Of a stretch of DNA of 64,000 bases, positions 18,871 to 28,671 are shown in pieces. The position numbers were made by a program, and so were the translations under genes. Source of the DNA: Planctomycetota bacterium (lineage in GTDB: Bacteria > Planctomycetota > UBA1135 > GCA-002686595); the NCBI GenBank assembly GCA_947484275.1, contig CANKOY010000011.1, positions 17,611 through 81,610 on the forward strand, given 5' to 3'. Below the pieces are notes generated by a model. That model was not told where the DNA came from, made no database searches, and saw only the letters and a program-made list of their open reading frames with translations. How positions within the stretch are numbered: the stretch's first letter is position 1; each line of letters begins with the position of its first letter.

Positions 18871-19080
18871 GCTCGTCATCGCGCTTGCGCACGGGTCCCG
18901 GCAAAATCTGGTCGCGATTTCACGCGGCAGGCGCTAGCACGCCGGCTCTATGACTCCACCGGCCGGCCGGATCTGTCGGCCGTGTGTCGCTGGCGTGCTC
19001 GAGATTGCGATCGGGGCGTGACTCGCGATGCAGGCGTCGATTCCGGGCGACGATCACGAGTTGGATTCGTCGTCGCGTTC

Positions 19081-19102
19081 GGCCACCCGGGATCGGGTGG
19101 CC
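19081..19102 (-). terminator. Inverted repeat downstream of the BIG2 gene, possible terminator
   Basis: A perfect 8-bp stem (GGCCACCC / GGGTGGCC) with a 6-nt loop lies 16 bp beyond the stop of the leftward BIG2 reading frame. No T-run follows on the minus strand, so intrinsic termination is uncertain; it could also stabilise the 3' end. Confidence 0.45.
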
Positions 19103-19117
19103 GACGCCGGATGGTCC

Positions 19118-20071
19118 CTACGGTCCCGAAACTCCAAGCGAGGCCGTGCCGTTCTTGTTTCCTTTGCTCGCGCGGATCGTCGCGTTCCCGACTTTTTTCG
19201 CCGTGACTGCGCCCTTGATCTGTGAGTTCCCGATGTTGGCGACGGAGCGTGGAGTCACCTGCCACTTCACGTGCAGCGTGATGTCCATGACGGTCCCGCC
19301 GGAGAAGTGACCCGTCGCGGTCATTTGCTGAGTCCCCTTCACGGCGAGGGCGACAGAGGTCGGCTCGACGACGATCGAGCTCAGGGTCTCGGCCGTGACA
19401 GTCAGCACCGTCGTGTCGGATCCTCCTGGAATCGTCGCCGAGAGTGTCGTCGTGCCCGCGGTCAGTCCGGTCACGCGACCCTCTGTGCCGACTGAGTTGG
19501 AGATGGTCGCCACGCTAGGGTTCGAGGAAGACCACAGGACCTGCGAATTCAAGACTTGGCTGGATCCGTCGCTGTAGCTGCCGATGGCCTGGAGGGAATA
19601 CGAGAATCCGGCCACGATGCTCGGATCCACGGGCGACACGGAGACCGAGAAGAGTGTCGCCGTGGTCACGATCAGTGTCGTCGTCGTGGAGACGCCCGAG
19701 TGGGTCGCGGTGATCTGGGTGACGCCAGCGCTCACGCTCTGGGCGAAGCCCTTGCTCCCCGGAGCATTCGAAATCGTCGCGACCATCGTGTCCGAGGAAG
19801 ACCACGTGACGAGATCGGTGATGTCCTGTGTGCTCGCGTCGGAGAATGCGCCTGTGGCCAGGAACGCGCTGCCGATGCCCATGGGAACGGACGGGTTCGA
19901 AGGTGTCACCTGGATCGACTGGAGCAACGCATCGCTAACGCCGAGCTCGATCGACTCGACGACGCCCGAGAATCCCGCGGTGATCGTCGCGGTACCGACG
20001 CCGACGCCCGACGTGAGCCCCTGGCTCCCGACGGCGTTCGAGACTGCCGCGATCGCGACATCCGAGCTCGA
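19118..20071 (-). pseudogene. C-terminal part of the BIG2-repeat protein, cut off by an in-frame TAG
   Basis: This segment continues the frame of the lipoprotein gene at 20072-21925 without shift. It encodes the end of repeat 7 and repeats 8-10 of the same bacterial Ig-like (BIG2) fold. The first residues after the TAG are SSSDVAIAAVSNAVGSQG, exactly what follows the conserved Trp in other repeats. The last repeat (TSVALAVKGTQQMTATGHFSGG) diverges and ends in GVSGP, looking like a natural C-terminus. An internal ATG at 19927 could restart translation but would lack a signal peptide. It is best treated as the displaced 3' part of one ten-repeat gene. Confidence 0.8.
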
Positions 20072-21808
20072 CTAAGTGACCTCGGAGGTAATGTCCTGCG
20101 TCGACTCGTCCGAGTAGTTCCCCAGGGCCGAAAATTGCACCTGCGTTCCTTTCGCGATCGACGTCGTGAACGGCACGATGTCGATCGAGACGAGTGTTGC
20201 AGACGTCACCTCGACTGTGGCCGAGCTGCTGACTCCCGCCAGGCTGGCCGAGATCGAGACGTTGCCGACGCTCACGGCGATGGCATGGCCGTGATTGCCG
20301 CTGGCATTCGAGACCGTGGCGATCGTGTCGTTCGATGAGCTCCAGGTGACCTGATCGGTCAGGTCCTGCCGCACGCCGTCCGAGAGCAGGCCGAGCGCAG
20401 TGAATTGCTGCACGGTTCCGTTGGCGAGAGTTGCTGTATCGGGGGAAATCGCGATCGCCACCAGGACGGCAGCCGAGACCGTGAAGACAGTCGAGCCGCT
20501 CGTGTCCCCGATCGTCGCCGTGATCGTTGTGCTCCCGACCGCGACGGTGGTCGCGAGCCCGCGGCTCCCTTCGGCGTTCGACACCGTAGCGATCATGGGG
20601 GCCGATGTGCTCCAGGTCACGGCGTCCGTGACGTCCTGGGTAGTGCTGTCGGTGTAGGTTCCCGTCGCCACGAACGCCTGCGTCGTGCCGAGCGCCGCCG
20701 AGGGATGGCTCGGCGTGATGTCGATCGAAGCGAGGGTCGCGTTCGAAACGGTGAGGGTCGTCGATCCGGTCAATCCGGAGAACGTCGCGGAGATGGTGGT
20801 GACGCCCATCGCAGTCGACGTGGCGAGGCCCTTGTCCGCTGCGCCGTTTCCGATCGTGGCGGTCGATTCCACCGAGGAGCTCCATTCCACCTGCTCCGTC
20901 ATGTCCTGGACCGAGCCGTCGGTGAAGATGCCCGTCGCTGCGAACGCTTGCGTGCCGCCCAGCGCGATCTCGGGAAGTGACGGCGTGACTTCGATCGAGC
21001 TGAGGGTGGCGTCCGAGATCGTGAGGGTCGTCGCGCCCGTGACGCCCGCGAGAGTCGCGGAGATCGTCGCGCTGCCGACGGCAACGCTGTTCGTGAGACC
21101 CTGCGTGCCCGGGAGGTTGGAGATCTGTGCGCTCGCGTCCGACGAGCTCCACACGACTTCCATGCTGAGGTCCTGGGTCGTCCCGTCCGAGAAGGCGCCC
21201 GTGGCGACGAACTGCTGGCTCGTGCCCAGCGCGATGGCCGGATTTGTCGGCGTGACTTCGACCGTCAGGAGCATGGCGTTCGAGACGGTCATCGTCGTCG
21301 AGCCACTCCTGCCCTCCAACGTGGCGGTGATCGTCGTGTCTCCGAGTCCGACCGATTGTGCGAGACCCTGGCTGCCCGCCACGTTCGAAATCGTGGACGC
21401 GCCTTCGCCTGAGGATTCCCACTGGACCTGGGTGGTGAGGTCCGCGGTCGTGCCGTCCACGTACGTGCCGGTAGCGGCGAATTGCTCGCTCGTACCCAGG
21501 GCGATTTGCGGATTCGTGGGCGTCACCTCGATCGATGCGAGGACTCTCGAGACCGCGAGCGTGAGCGTTCCGCTCATGCCCTTGAAGTTCGCTGTGATCG
21601 TCGTGCTTCCAAGGCCAAGCCCGCTGACGAGCCCCCTGCTACTCACATCCGTCGAGACTGTGCCGACCGCTTCGTCGGAAGAGGACCATTGGGCAAGCGC
21701 AGTCAGATCGGCCGTCGTCCCGCCCGAATAATTCCCCACCGCGGTGAGCTGCTGCGTCGTCCCAAGCGCGACCGTCGAGCTCGGGGCGGTCACTTCGACC
21801 GACAAGAG
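19121..21808 (-). repeat. Ten tandem BIG2-encoding repeats (~269 bp each)
   Basis: Ten consecutive units of about 269 bp, each coding one Ig-like domain of about 90 residues, fill the BIG2 locus. Units are diverged at DNA level but keep the L-x-x-I-x-V-T-P start and the T-x-Q-x-F/A-x-A-T-G and V-x-W-S-S-S motifs. Such arrays can change length by recombination and are prone to assembly errors. Confidence 0.8.
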
Positions 21809-21925
21809 CATTCCATTGGAGCTGTTCGAGCCGGAACGACTCGGACATGCCATGATCCCGATGATGATCGTTACCGCGATGGTCGAGAGGATCGCCGTGA
21901 GTCGGGACGTATTGGAGAGGGTCAT
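20072..21925 (-). CDS. BIG2 (bacterial Ig-like) repeat lipoprotein, prematurely terminated
   Basis: The 617-residue product starts with a lipoprotein signal (AVTIIIGIMAC, cysteine near residue 27). It then runs through six complete Ig-like group 2 repeats of about 90 residues plus part of a seventh. Each begins with L-x-S-I-E-V-T-P and contains the pattern I-A-L-G-T-x-Q-x-F-x-A-T-G and D-x-T-x-x-V-x-W-S-S-S. Translation stops at TAG 20072-20074 precisely where the conserved Trp of WSSS should be, so the intended codon was almost certainly TGG. BIG2 arrays occur in adhesins and surface proteins; no enzymatic domain is seen. The gene lies between IS91-like and IS5-like relics, which suggests acquisition by or decay after transposition. 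Confidence 0.85.
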   Translation of the reverse strand: MTLSNTSRLTAILSTIAVTIIIGIMACPSRSGSNSSNGMLLSVEVTAPSSTVALGTTQQLTAVGNYSGGTTADLTALAQWSSSDEAVGTVSTDVSSRGLVSGLGLGSTTITANFKGMSGTLTLAVSRVLASIEVTPTNPQIALGTSEQFAATGTYVDGTTADLTTQVQWESSGEGASTISNVAGSQGLAQSVGLGDTTITATLEGRSGSTTMTVSNAMLLTVEVTPTNPAIALGTSQQFVATGAFSDGTTQDLSMEVVWSSSDASAQISNLPGTQGLTNSVAVGSATISATLAGVTGATTLTISDATLSSIEVTPSLPEIALGGTQAFAATGIFTDGSVQDMTEQVEWSSSVESTATIGNGAADKGLATSTAMGVTTISATFSGLTGSTTLTVSNATLASIDITPSHPSAALGTTQAFVATGTYTDSTTQDVTDAVTWSTSAPMIATVSNAEGSRGLATTVAVGSTTITATIGDTSGSTVFTVSAAVLVAIAISPDTATLANGTVQQFTALGLLSDGVRQDLTDQVTWSSSNDTIATVSNASGNHGHAIAVSVGNVSISASLAGVSSSATVEVTSATLVSIDIVPFTTSIAKGTQVQFSALGNYSDESTQDITSEVT

Positions 21926-22169
21926 GTGGTGCTTCGAGGCTTGAGCGGGGGAACGGAAGTCGACGAGGGATCGGCGGGAATCGCCGGCGCAAGAGGGGAC
22001 CCGCTCGTCGGGCCTTACCTTTCGACATGAAAGGCGGGAGGCCTTGAAGACGACGAAGGCGCCGGAGGGGGGCGTTCGTGCCTGAAGCCAGGCTCAGACC
22101 GCCTTCATGGTCCTTCCAGGACCGATCTCGGGACCGTTCCAGGCCTCGTATTCTTACTTTCTGGATGAG

Positions 22170-22566
22170 GTCCCCCGTCCACCTGACCTACGCGACCAGG
22201 TACCGCGTGTCGAACTGGGCGGAGTACGAGAGGAGCTTGGTTCGACGCGGTGGAGGACAGTGGTGTCAATGTCATCGTGCCGCCTACGAAGGCGGCCGCG
22301 CTGTCACGACGCGTGCCGCGGTCACGTGCTCGCGAATGGACGATCCGTCGCGTCAACTCGGACGGTCGACGGCAGTGGAAGAAAGAGTCGGGATCCATCA
22401 ACAGAGTCGCGCCCAGGACTCGTTCCTCCGGTACAAGGCGATCATCGGTGATCGACTTTGCGCTCGTCATCCCGACGCGCAACAGACTGAAGCATTGATC
22501 GGGGGAAACATCTTGAACCGGATGTTCGAACTCGGACGGCCGAGGCCCTGCACGATCGGAGCCTGA
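22170..22566 (+). pseudogene. Degenerate IS5-family transposase with internal deletion
   Basis: Three stretches match the order of an IS5-family DDE transposase but lie in different frames. They are an N-terminal piece TYATRYRVSNWAEYERSLVR (22184-22240), a central piece VIVPPTKAAALSRRVPRSRA then WTIRRVNSDGRRQWKKESG (22265-22395), and the C-terminal piece HQQSRAQDSFLRYKAIIGDR then LLNRM-like NILNRMFELGRP ending at TGA 22566. Most of the catalytic middle is missing between the first two pieces. Two compensating frame changes are present, so no active transposase can be made. Terminal inverted repeats were not identified. Confidence 0.75.
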
Positions 22567-22712
22567 GAGCAACCGCTAGGGCAGATGCTGGCCCTAGGTG
22601 ATTCGCGCAACATCGCCGCTCGCCGTCGACGGTCGCTCGTGCGCATAGCTTGCGGCCGGGCATCCACCCGAAAGGCCGACCTCTTGCAATCCGCCCGCCA
22701 CGCTGCGTGCGA

Positions 22713-25457
22713 CTACGCGAGCTCTCTGCCGTCGAGATCGAGCCTGCACACCGGGCCGAGGTCGAGTTCCCCAAGCGACGCTTCGATCGCCTTGGCATCG
22801 CCAACCGCTAGCACGATCCACGCGTTTGGATCCAGGCAGTCGTTCGCCAGTCGATCGAGGTCCGCGACGCTGAGGCTGGCCAGTTGCTGCGCGCGGCGCA
22901 GGGGATAGTCCGCGGGCCAGCCGAACTGCAGCGCCGTGTCCACCATGGAGCGGCGTGCGTCGCAGCTCTCGTATTGACCGGCGAGCGACTGGCGCAGGGA
23001 CTCCTGGGCGAACGCAAGTTCATCCGCGCGGACGCCGCGGCGGATCAGCGCCAATTCAGCGAGGATTTCCTTGGCCGCCGCAGCGCTGACCGAGGTTTCC
23101 ACTGCGGCCGAGACCACGAACGACCCTGGCAGGACGCCACCGGTCAAGTACGAGCGCGCGCCGTAGGTGTAGCCCTTTTGCTCGCGCAGGTTCAAATTGA
23201 TGCGGCTCGAAAAGGCTCCACCGAGGATGTAGTTGAGCACGGAGAGCGGAAAATAGTCTGCGTGCGTGCTGGAGAGCGAAGCGTGGCCGACGCGCAATTC
23301 CGTTTGTTGCGCGCCGGGATGATCGACAAGGAAAACGCGCGCGCGATGCTTGCCAAGGCATGAGAGCAACGACAATTCGAGAGCATCGGCGGGACGCGCG
23401 GGCAGTCGCTCCAGGCCGCGCCTAGCCAGGCCTTCCAATTCGATCACCGGTCGCGGCCCCGCGCACACCAGGCGCGCGCCAGCGCTGTGGGCGCCGCGGC
23501 GATGGAAGTCGCCAAGGGCCGCGTGCGTCAAGTTCGAAAGCGTCGCTTCGGCGCTGAGGGCGCTACGACCCATGGGCGTTTCGCCGTGAATCAGACGGGC
23601 CAGCGCCCGACCCGCCGTTGCGCCGGGATTTTCGCCGCGGGTTGCGATCGCGGTGCGGCGTTGCGTGAGCATGCGCTCGTAGTCCGCGGGATCAAGGCGC
23701 GGTTCGAGCGCTGCTTCCAGCAGCAAGTCCAGTGCTGGTTCGAGTTCGCGGTCGAGCACAGAGAGCGAGTAGTGAATCTCGTCGTCGTCCGCCGCGATCG
23801 ACACGCTCGCGCCTAGGCGGTCGAGTTCGTCCGTGAACTCCGTCGTCGAATGACGGCGCGTACCTTCGGAGAACAGCGCGGCGCACAGGGAAGCGATGCC
23901 GGTTGACTGCGCTGATTCGGCGCGCCGTCCCATGGGGAGCGCCAGGGACGCGCTGGCCCAAGGTGCGCGCGTGAAACTTGCGGCACCGGACTTCGCGCCC
24001 CCGGTGGAAGTTCCAAGGCGAACCTCGGGGACGCTTGGATTCGGGCCCAAGGGCGAGGTCGGTGCCTTCGACCGCTCGGGCCCCGATCGGGCGAGCGTCG
24101 GCGGCACCGCGGCCGTGGCCCCGGCGGCGACTTCCGCGCGCGGCGTCGCGCGCATTGCAACCGTCGCCGGGGGGCCGTCGCTCTGTTTCGCGGGAACGCA
24201 GGCCAGGACTACCGCGGGCTTGGAGAGCAAGAATTCGCCGAGAGCAGAGCGCACTTGCGCCGGTGTGACTGCGCGCAACAGCGCCAGTTCGCGGCGCTGG
24301 TGTCCAGGATCGCCGGTGAACAGGTTGTATTCGGCCAAGGAACCCGCGCGGCCGATCACAGTCTGCAGCGAGCGCACCACCTCGGCTTCACAGCGCATTT
24401 TCATGCGCTCCAACTGCGCAGCATCGATCCCGCGCTCGTGCAACTGCGCCAGCAGCGCGAGCACGCGTTGCTCCAGATCCGGGAGCGCGACCTGGGGTGA
24501 AGCGCGCACGGTGATGTCAAAGCGCCCCGCAAGTTCCGCGCCCCAGTGACCCGCTCCAACGGCGCGCGCCAAACTGGTTTCGACGGTCAGGGCGCGGTCG
24601 AGGATCGACGACTTGTTCTGGGAAAGGATTCGAGCGAGCAGATCAAGGGCTGCGGCCTCGGGCGTGAATTGACGCGCGCCTGCCCAGGTCAGCGAAACCT
24701 GCGGCAAGGCCACGCGATCCTCCAGGATCAGGCGCTTTTCCGCTGCCATTCGCGCCGCGCGCGGAGCCTGCGGATCCACGGCGGGTCCGCGGGGCACGGA
24801 GTCGAACCACTTGGAGGCCAACTCGAAAGCGCGCTCGACGTCCACGTCACCGGCGATGCACAGCGTGGCGTTGTTGGGTCCGTACCAACGCCGAAAGAAC
24901 GCGCTCACATCCTCGAGCGTCGCGGCACCGATGTCCTCCATGGAGCCGATCGGCAACCAGTGATATGGATGGTCCGGCGTGAACAGCGCCGCGGCCACGG
25001 TCTCGGCCACGCGACCGTAGGGGCGGTTGTCGTAGTTCTGCCGGCGCTCGTTCATCACCACGTCGCGCTGGTTGTCGAGTTTCTTCTGAGTCATCGCCGG
25101 CAGCAAGAACCCCATGCGATCGGATTCGAGCCACAGGGCGAGCTCGAGATGATTCTTGGGCAGCGTCTCGAAGTAGACCGTGCGGTCGAGACTCGTTGTG
25201 CCGTTCAGTGACCCACCCGCCGTGTTGATGCGCTTGAAGTGCTCACCCTCGGGGACGTTTGCCGAGCCCTGGAAAAGCATGTGCTCGAACAGATGCGCGA
25301 AGCCCGTGAGCCCGGGGTGTTCGCGCGCGCTGCCCACGTGATAGGCCACGTAAACCGCCACCAAGGGATCGGCGCGGTCGGTGTGCACTACGACCTGCAA
25401 TCCGTTGTCGAGCGTGCGCTTTTGAAATTCGATTTCGATGCCGCGGTCGGTGGTCAT
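22713..25457 (-). CDS. M16-family zinc protease, two-domain (pitrilysin-like)
   Basis: The 914-residue protein contains two M16 halves. The first (residues about 10-430) has the inverted zinc motif HLFEH near residue 53 and the downstream Glu in NERRQNYDNRP near 135, so it should be the catalytic half. The second (about 490-910) keeps the fold, including the R-Y loop REQKGYTYGARS, but has lost HxxEH (SLCAALFSEGT), as in the inactive half of other M16 pairs. A Pro/Ser/Thr-rich linker of about 60 residues joins them. No signal peptide is seen at ATG 25457, so it may act in the cytosol. It is divergently transcribed from the M14 peptidase gene, with 133 bp between. Confidence 0.92.
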   Translation of the reverse strand: MTTDRGIEIEFQKRTLDNGLQVVVHTDRADPLVAVYVAYHVGSAREHPGLTGFAHLFEHMLFQGSANVPEGEHFKRINTAGGSLNGTTSLDRTVYFETLPKNHLELALWLESDRMGFLLPAMTQKKLDNQRDVVMNERRQNYDNRPYGRVAETVAAALFTPDHPYHWLPIGSMEDIGAATLEDVSAFFRRWYGPNNATLCIAGDVDVERAFELASKWFDSVPRGPAVDPQAPRAARMAAEKRLILEDRVALPQVSLTWAGARQFTPEAAALDLLARILSQNKSSILDRALTVETSLARAVGAGHWGAELAGRFDITVRASPQVALPDLEQRVLALLAQLHERGIDAAQLERMKMRCEAEVVRSLQTVIGRAGSLAEYNLFTGDPGHQRRELALLRAVTPAQVRSALGEFLLSKPAVVLACVPAKQSDGPPATVAMRATPRAEVAAGATAAVPPTLARSGPERSKAPTSPLGPNPSVPEVRLGTSTGGAKSGAASFTRAPWASASLALPMGRRAESAQSTGIASLCAALFSEGTRRHSTTEFTDELDRLGASVSIAADDDEIHYSLSVLDRELEPALDLLLEAALEPRLDPADYERMLTQRRTAIATRGENPGATAGRALARLIHGETPMGRSALSAEATLSNLTHAALGDFHRRGAHSAGARLVCAGPRPVIELEGLARRGLERLPARPADALELSLLSCLGKHRARVFLVDHPGAQQTELRVGHASLSSTHADYFPLSVLNYILGGAFSSRINLNLREQKGYTYGARSYLTGGVLPGSFVVSAAVETSVSAAAAKEILAELALIRRGVRADELAFAQESLRQSLAGQYESCDARRSMVDTALQFGWPADYPLRRAQQLASLSVADLDRLANDCLDPNAWIVLAVGDAKAIEASLGELDLGPVCRLDLDGRELA

Positions 25458-25590
25458 TTTCGGATCCTACCGAGCCCCCGGCGCCATTTCGCGCGGCACT
25501 CCTGACAACCGGCGCGCTGCCCCTCACGAAAAAACTGCTTTGGCTTCCGGCGGCCGCTAGGATCCGGCACCCCCTTCTGAGGAACTGACG

Positions 25591-28050
25591 ATGCAAATTG
25601 GACGAGTCGCGACTGGAATCCTGTGGGCCCTGTGCTTGATGCTCCCCGCCACGGCGCAGGTGGCGCCCGCGGAACATCTTGGTCATGCCGTCGGCGCGGA
25701 TTTCAAGCTGCCCGATTGGACCGCTATTTCGAGTTGGTACCGCGACCTCGATGCGAAGTCGCCCCGGGTCGCGCTGGAGCTTGCGGGTCGCACGACGGAA
25801 GGCCGCGACTTTTTCGCCTGCGTGATTTCCAGCGAGGCGAACATGGCTCGGCTTGACGGGATCCGCGCCGATGCGCGCGCCATCGCCGATCCTCGCAAGC
25901 TCACGCCGGCCGCGGCTGAGGAATTGCTCGCGCGCGCCGTGCCGGTCGTGATGATTTCAATCGCGATGCACTCGAACGAGGTCGCCGCGCCGCAGTTCGC
26001 CATGGAACTTGCGTGGAACCTCTCCACCTCGGAGGCCGAGCCGTGGAAGAGCATGCGCGAGAAGTCCGTGGTCGTGCTCTTGCCCTGCACGAACCCCGAC
26101 GGCCTGGACATGATTTCGCACTGGTACACCCAGAGCGTCGGCAAGTCCTACGAGGCGGGCTCCATGCCCTGGCTCTATCAGCCCTACGCGGGGCACGACA
26201 ACAATCGCGACTGGTTCATGCTCTCACTGGAGGAGACGCGCATTGTCTCCAAGCTCCTGTACGAGCGCTGGTTTCCGCAGGTGTATTGGGACGTTCACCA
26301 ACAGGGCTCCTTCGCCGAGCGCATGTTCGTCCCGCCGTTCCGCGATCCCCTCGATCCCAACCTGGATCCGAACGTCATGGGAACGATCGACTTGATCGGC
26401 ACCCGCGCGGCCCTCGACATGACTTCGCGCGGGCTGAAAGGCATCGCCAGCGGCGTGTCCTATGACATGTGGTGGCACGGCGGCAATCGCAACGTCCCCG
26501 TGCGCCACAACATCGTTGGCCTCTTGACCGAGGCCGCCTCCGCGAACCTCGCCAGCCCGCTTTGGATCGCGCCCGATCGTTTGCGTGCGCCTTCGGGTCT
26601 GGCGCGCTATGCGCCGTCCAATCGTTTCCGCGACCCGTGGCCGGGCGGGTGGTGGCGCATACGCGACATCATCGATTACGAGCTGGGCTTCGCGACCTCG
26701 CTGTTCTCGGGCGTCGTGCGCGAGCCTCAGTTGTACACGCGCACGGTGCTCGAGGCCGCGCGCCGAACCTGCGCCCTCGGTGAGCAAGACGGCGCGCCCG
26801 CGGCCTGGGTGATTCCCGCGGAGAATCGCGACGGCAATGCGGTCGTGCGTCTATGCGAATCGTTGCTGCGCACCGGAGTTGAAATCAAAAAGTCCACGAA
26901 CGCGATCACCGCCGACGGACGCTCGCTCGCGCCCGGAGCCTTGGTGATCGCGCGCGGACAACCGGCCTGGCGCCATGTGCACGATCTATTCGAGATTCAG
27001 GCCTATCCTGGCGACGAGCCGCCCTACGACGTCGCAGGTTGGTCGTTGCCGACTTTGATGGGCATCGAGGCGATCGCCGCCACGAAGCTAGGCAGCGCTA
27101 CTGCGGATTCGAAGCAGGACCTGCCGCTCGACCCGCCTGCCTTCGTGGCGCTGACGCGCTCCGAGGAGGCGCGGACACCGAGGAACTCTGCCGCCGATGA
27201 AAAGGCGGGCGACGTCGACGCGTGGCGCGCGTTGTTTGCCGGCCTGGAGCGCGGCACGCCCGGCGGATCCGACGCGGGGTCGAGTCTGAAATCAGGCGCC
27301 GCGCGTTGGAGCGTGCTGCCGCGCGTCGCGGTGTACAAGCCATGGACTGCCAGCATGGACGAGGGCTGGCTGCGCTGGACCCTGGAGTACTGCGGCTTGA
27401 AGTACGTGTCCGTGGACAACGCCAGGCTCAAGAGCGGCGACTTGAAACAGCTCTGCGACGTGCTCGTGCTGCCCGATCTTTCGAGCAGCAGCATCGACGA
27501 GGGTCACAGCTCTGGAGGTGTGCCCGAAGAGTACGCCGGCGGTCTCGAGCGCGAAGGACGCCAGGCAATCGAGGCCTTCGTTCGCGGCGGCGGGCGCCTC
27601 GTGGCTGTGGGGCGCGCCGCAGGTTGGGCGATCGAGCTGTTTCAATTGCCCTTGAAGGATGTGGCGCGCGGCAAAGACTCCGGCGACTTTTCTTGTCCGG
27701 GAAGCGTGCTTCGGGCGCGGCTGGAGCACACCCCGGGGGATCCGCTCTCTCCCGCGAGTTCGCGCATGGAGCACCTGTTCTTTTCCGGCAGCTCGGCCTG
27801 GGCCGAGGCGGAGTCCAAGTCCAAGGACGGGCCCGAGGTCACCATGCTCGCGACCTACGCGGCGAGCGACGTGCTGCACTCCGGTTGGATCCGCTCGCCG
27901 GCCGTGGTCGCCGGCAAGGGCGCCTGGGCGCGGGCCGACGTCGACATGGGCCGCGTGCACTTGTTCGCCTTCAGTCCCTACTATCGCAGCTGGTCACAGG
28001 GCACGTTCCATTGGCTGCTGCGCGCGATCATGGACACGCGTCAGAAATGA
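25591..28050 (+). CDS. Secreted M14-family zinc carboxypeptidase-like protein
   Basis: The 819-residue protein has a signal peptide (ATGILWALCLMLPATAQ) and an M14 metallopeptidase domain in residues about 35-340. Zinc ligands are His and Glu in MHSNE near 126 and His in DVHQQGS near 235. NPDGLD and HDNNRDWF carry the usual substrate-binding Asn-Arg, and Glu in LLTEAA near 312 is the likely general base. The remaining 480 residues include a glutamine-amidotransferase/ThuA-like fold segment (VLVLPDLSSSS, EAFVRGGGRLVAVG), probably non-catalytic. A GAGGAA Shine-Dalgarno-like site lies about 10 bases before the ATG. Its stop overlaps the next gene by 4 bp (ATGA), so it is co-translated with the lipoprotein that follows. 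Confidence 0.88.
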   Translation: MQIGRVATGILWALCLMLPATAQVAPAEHLGHAVGADFKLPDWTAISSWYRDLDAKSPRVALELAGRTTEGRDFFACVISSEANMARLDGIRADARAIADPRKLTPAAAEELLARAVPVVMISIAMHSNEVAAPQFAMELAWNLSTSEAEPWKSMREKSVVVLLPCTNPDGLDMISHWYTQSVGKSYEAGSMPWLYQPYAGHDNNRDWFMLSLEETRIVSKLLYERWFPQVYWDVHQQGSFAERMFVPPFRDPLDPNLDPNVMGTIDLIGTRAALDMTSRGLKGIASGVSYDMWWHGGNRNVPVRHNIVGLLTEAASANLASPLWIAPDRLRAPSGLARYAPSNRFRDPWPGGWWRIRDIIDYELGFATSLFSGVVREPQLYTRTVLEAARRTCALGEQDGAPAAWVIPAENRDGNAVVRLCESLLRTGVEIKKSTNAITADGRSLAPGALVIARGQPAWRHVHDLFEIQAYPGDEPPYDVAGWSLPTLMGIEAIAATKLGSATADSKQDLPLDPPAFVALTRSEEARTPRNSAADEKAGDVDAWRALFAGLERGTPGGSDAGSSLKSGAARWSVLPRVAVYKPWTASMDEGWLRWTLEYCGLKYVSVDNARLKSGDLKQLCDVLVLPDLSSSSIDEGHSSGGVPEEYAGGLEREGRQAIEAFVRGGGRLVAVGRAAGWAIELFQLPLKDVARGKDSGDFSCPGSVLRARLEHTPGDPLSPASSRMEHLFFSGSSAWAEAESKSKDGPEVTMLATYAASDVLHSGWIRSPAVVAGKGAWARADVDMGRVHLFAFSPYYRSWSQGTFHWLLRAIMDTRQK

Positions 28051-28658
28051 ACCGGAGGTGGAGGCGCTGGAGTCTTGGGCTGTGCGCGCCGGTGGCGCTC
28101 GGCCTGAGCGCATGTCAGCAGACGCTCGACATGCCGCGCGCACTGCAGCGCTCGCCAGAGCCGCCGCCGGCGCAAATGGAGCTGCGCCGCGAGTATTGGG
28201 ACAAGGCCTTGCCTCCCAAGCACCTGCGACGGGAGACCGAGGGTTTGGTGCAAATCGGCGGCGCGTTTCAGAAGAACGGTCGCGAGCGCAGCTACTTCCG
28301 CGGCGGCGCGGTGGAATTCGAACGCCATTGGTCTCGCGGCGAGCCCGCGGGCCTTTGGGAAACATGGTGGGAGAACGGAACCCTGCGTTCGCGCTGCGAA
28401 TTCACTGCGGACGGACTCGAGACGGAAATGCACTTCTGGCACGAAAACGGGCAACTGGAGGCCCGCGGCTTGGGGCGCAACGGCAAGCGCGTCGGACAGT
28501 GGGAGTTTTTTCGCCCCGACGGTTCGAGGGAATCCGCCGGTGAACTCGTGGGCGGTCTGCGCGAGGGCCCGTGGTTTTTTTTCGACGAGGGCGGCGCGGT
28601 TCGCGAGTCGGGCAGCTACGCCAAGGGCGTCAAGGTCGGGCCGTGGAACGGGCGCTGA
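28047..28658 (+). CDS. Lipoprotein with MORN-like (toxin-antitoxin YwqK-type) repeats
   Basis: The 203-residue protein has a lipoprotein signal (LGLSAC, cysteine near residue 23). It then has four or five short repeats of the MORN-variant kind: GLWETWWENGTLRSRCEF, MHFWHENGQLEARG, GQWEFFRPDGSRESAG, GPWFFFDEGGAVRESG. These form beta-hairpin strips usually involved in protein or lipid contact. It is translationally coupled to the M14 peptidase through ATGA, suggesting the two act in the same envelope compartment. No catalytic motif is present. Confidence 0.82.
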   Translation: MNRRWRRWSLGLCAPVALGLSACQQTLDMPRALQRSPEPPPAQMELRREYWDKALPPKHLRRETEGLVQIGGAFQKNGRERSYFRGGAVEFERHWSRGEPAGLWETWWENGTLRSRCEFTADGLETEMHFWHENGQLEARGLGRNGKRVGQWEFFRPDGSRESAGELVGGLREGPWFFFDEGGAVRESGSYAKGVKVGPWNGR

Positions 28659-28671
28659 TTGCGCGCGACCG

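Noticed and set aside
18514..19206. Plus-strand frame of 230 codons across the IS91-like remnant
   Set aside because: It is antisense to transposase-like sequence and lacks any recognisable domain.
19935..21422. Open frame of 495 codons on the minus strand within the BIG2 gene
   Set aside because: It is a His/Arg/Asp-rich low-complexity frame produced by the BIG2 repeats; no start signal or domain.
19121..21808. Regular repeats that could suggest a CRISPR array
   Set aside because: The period is about 269 bp, units are diverged and protein-coding; no short identical repeats with unique spacers.
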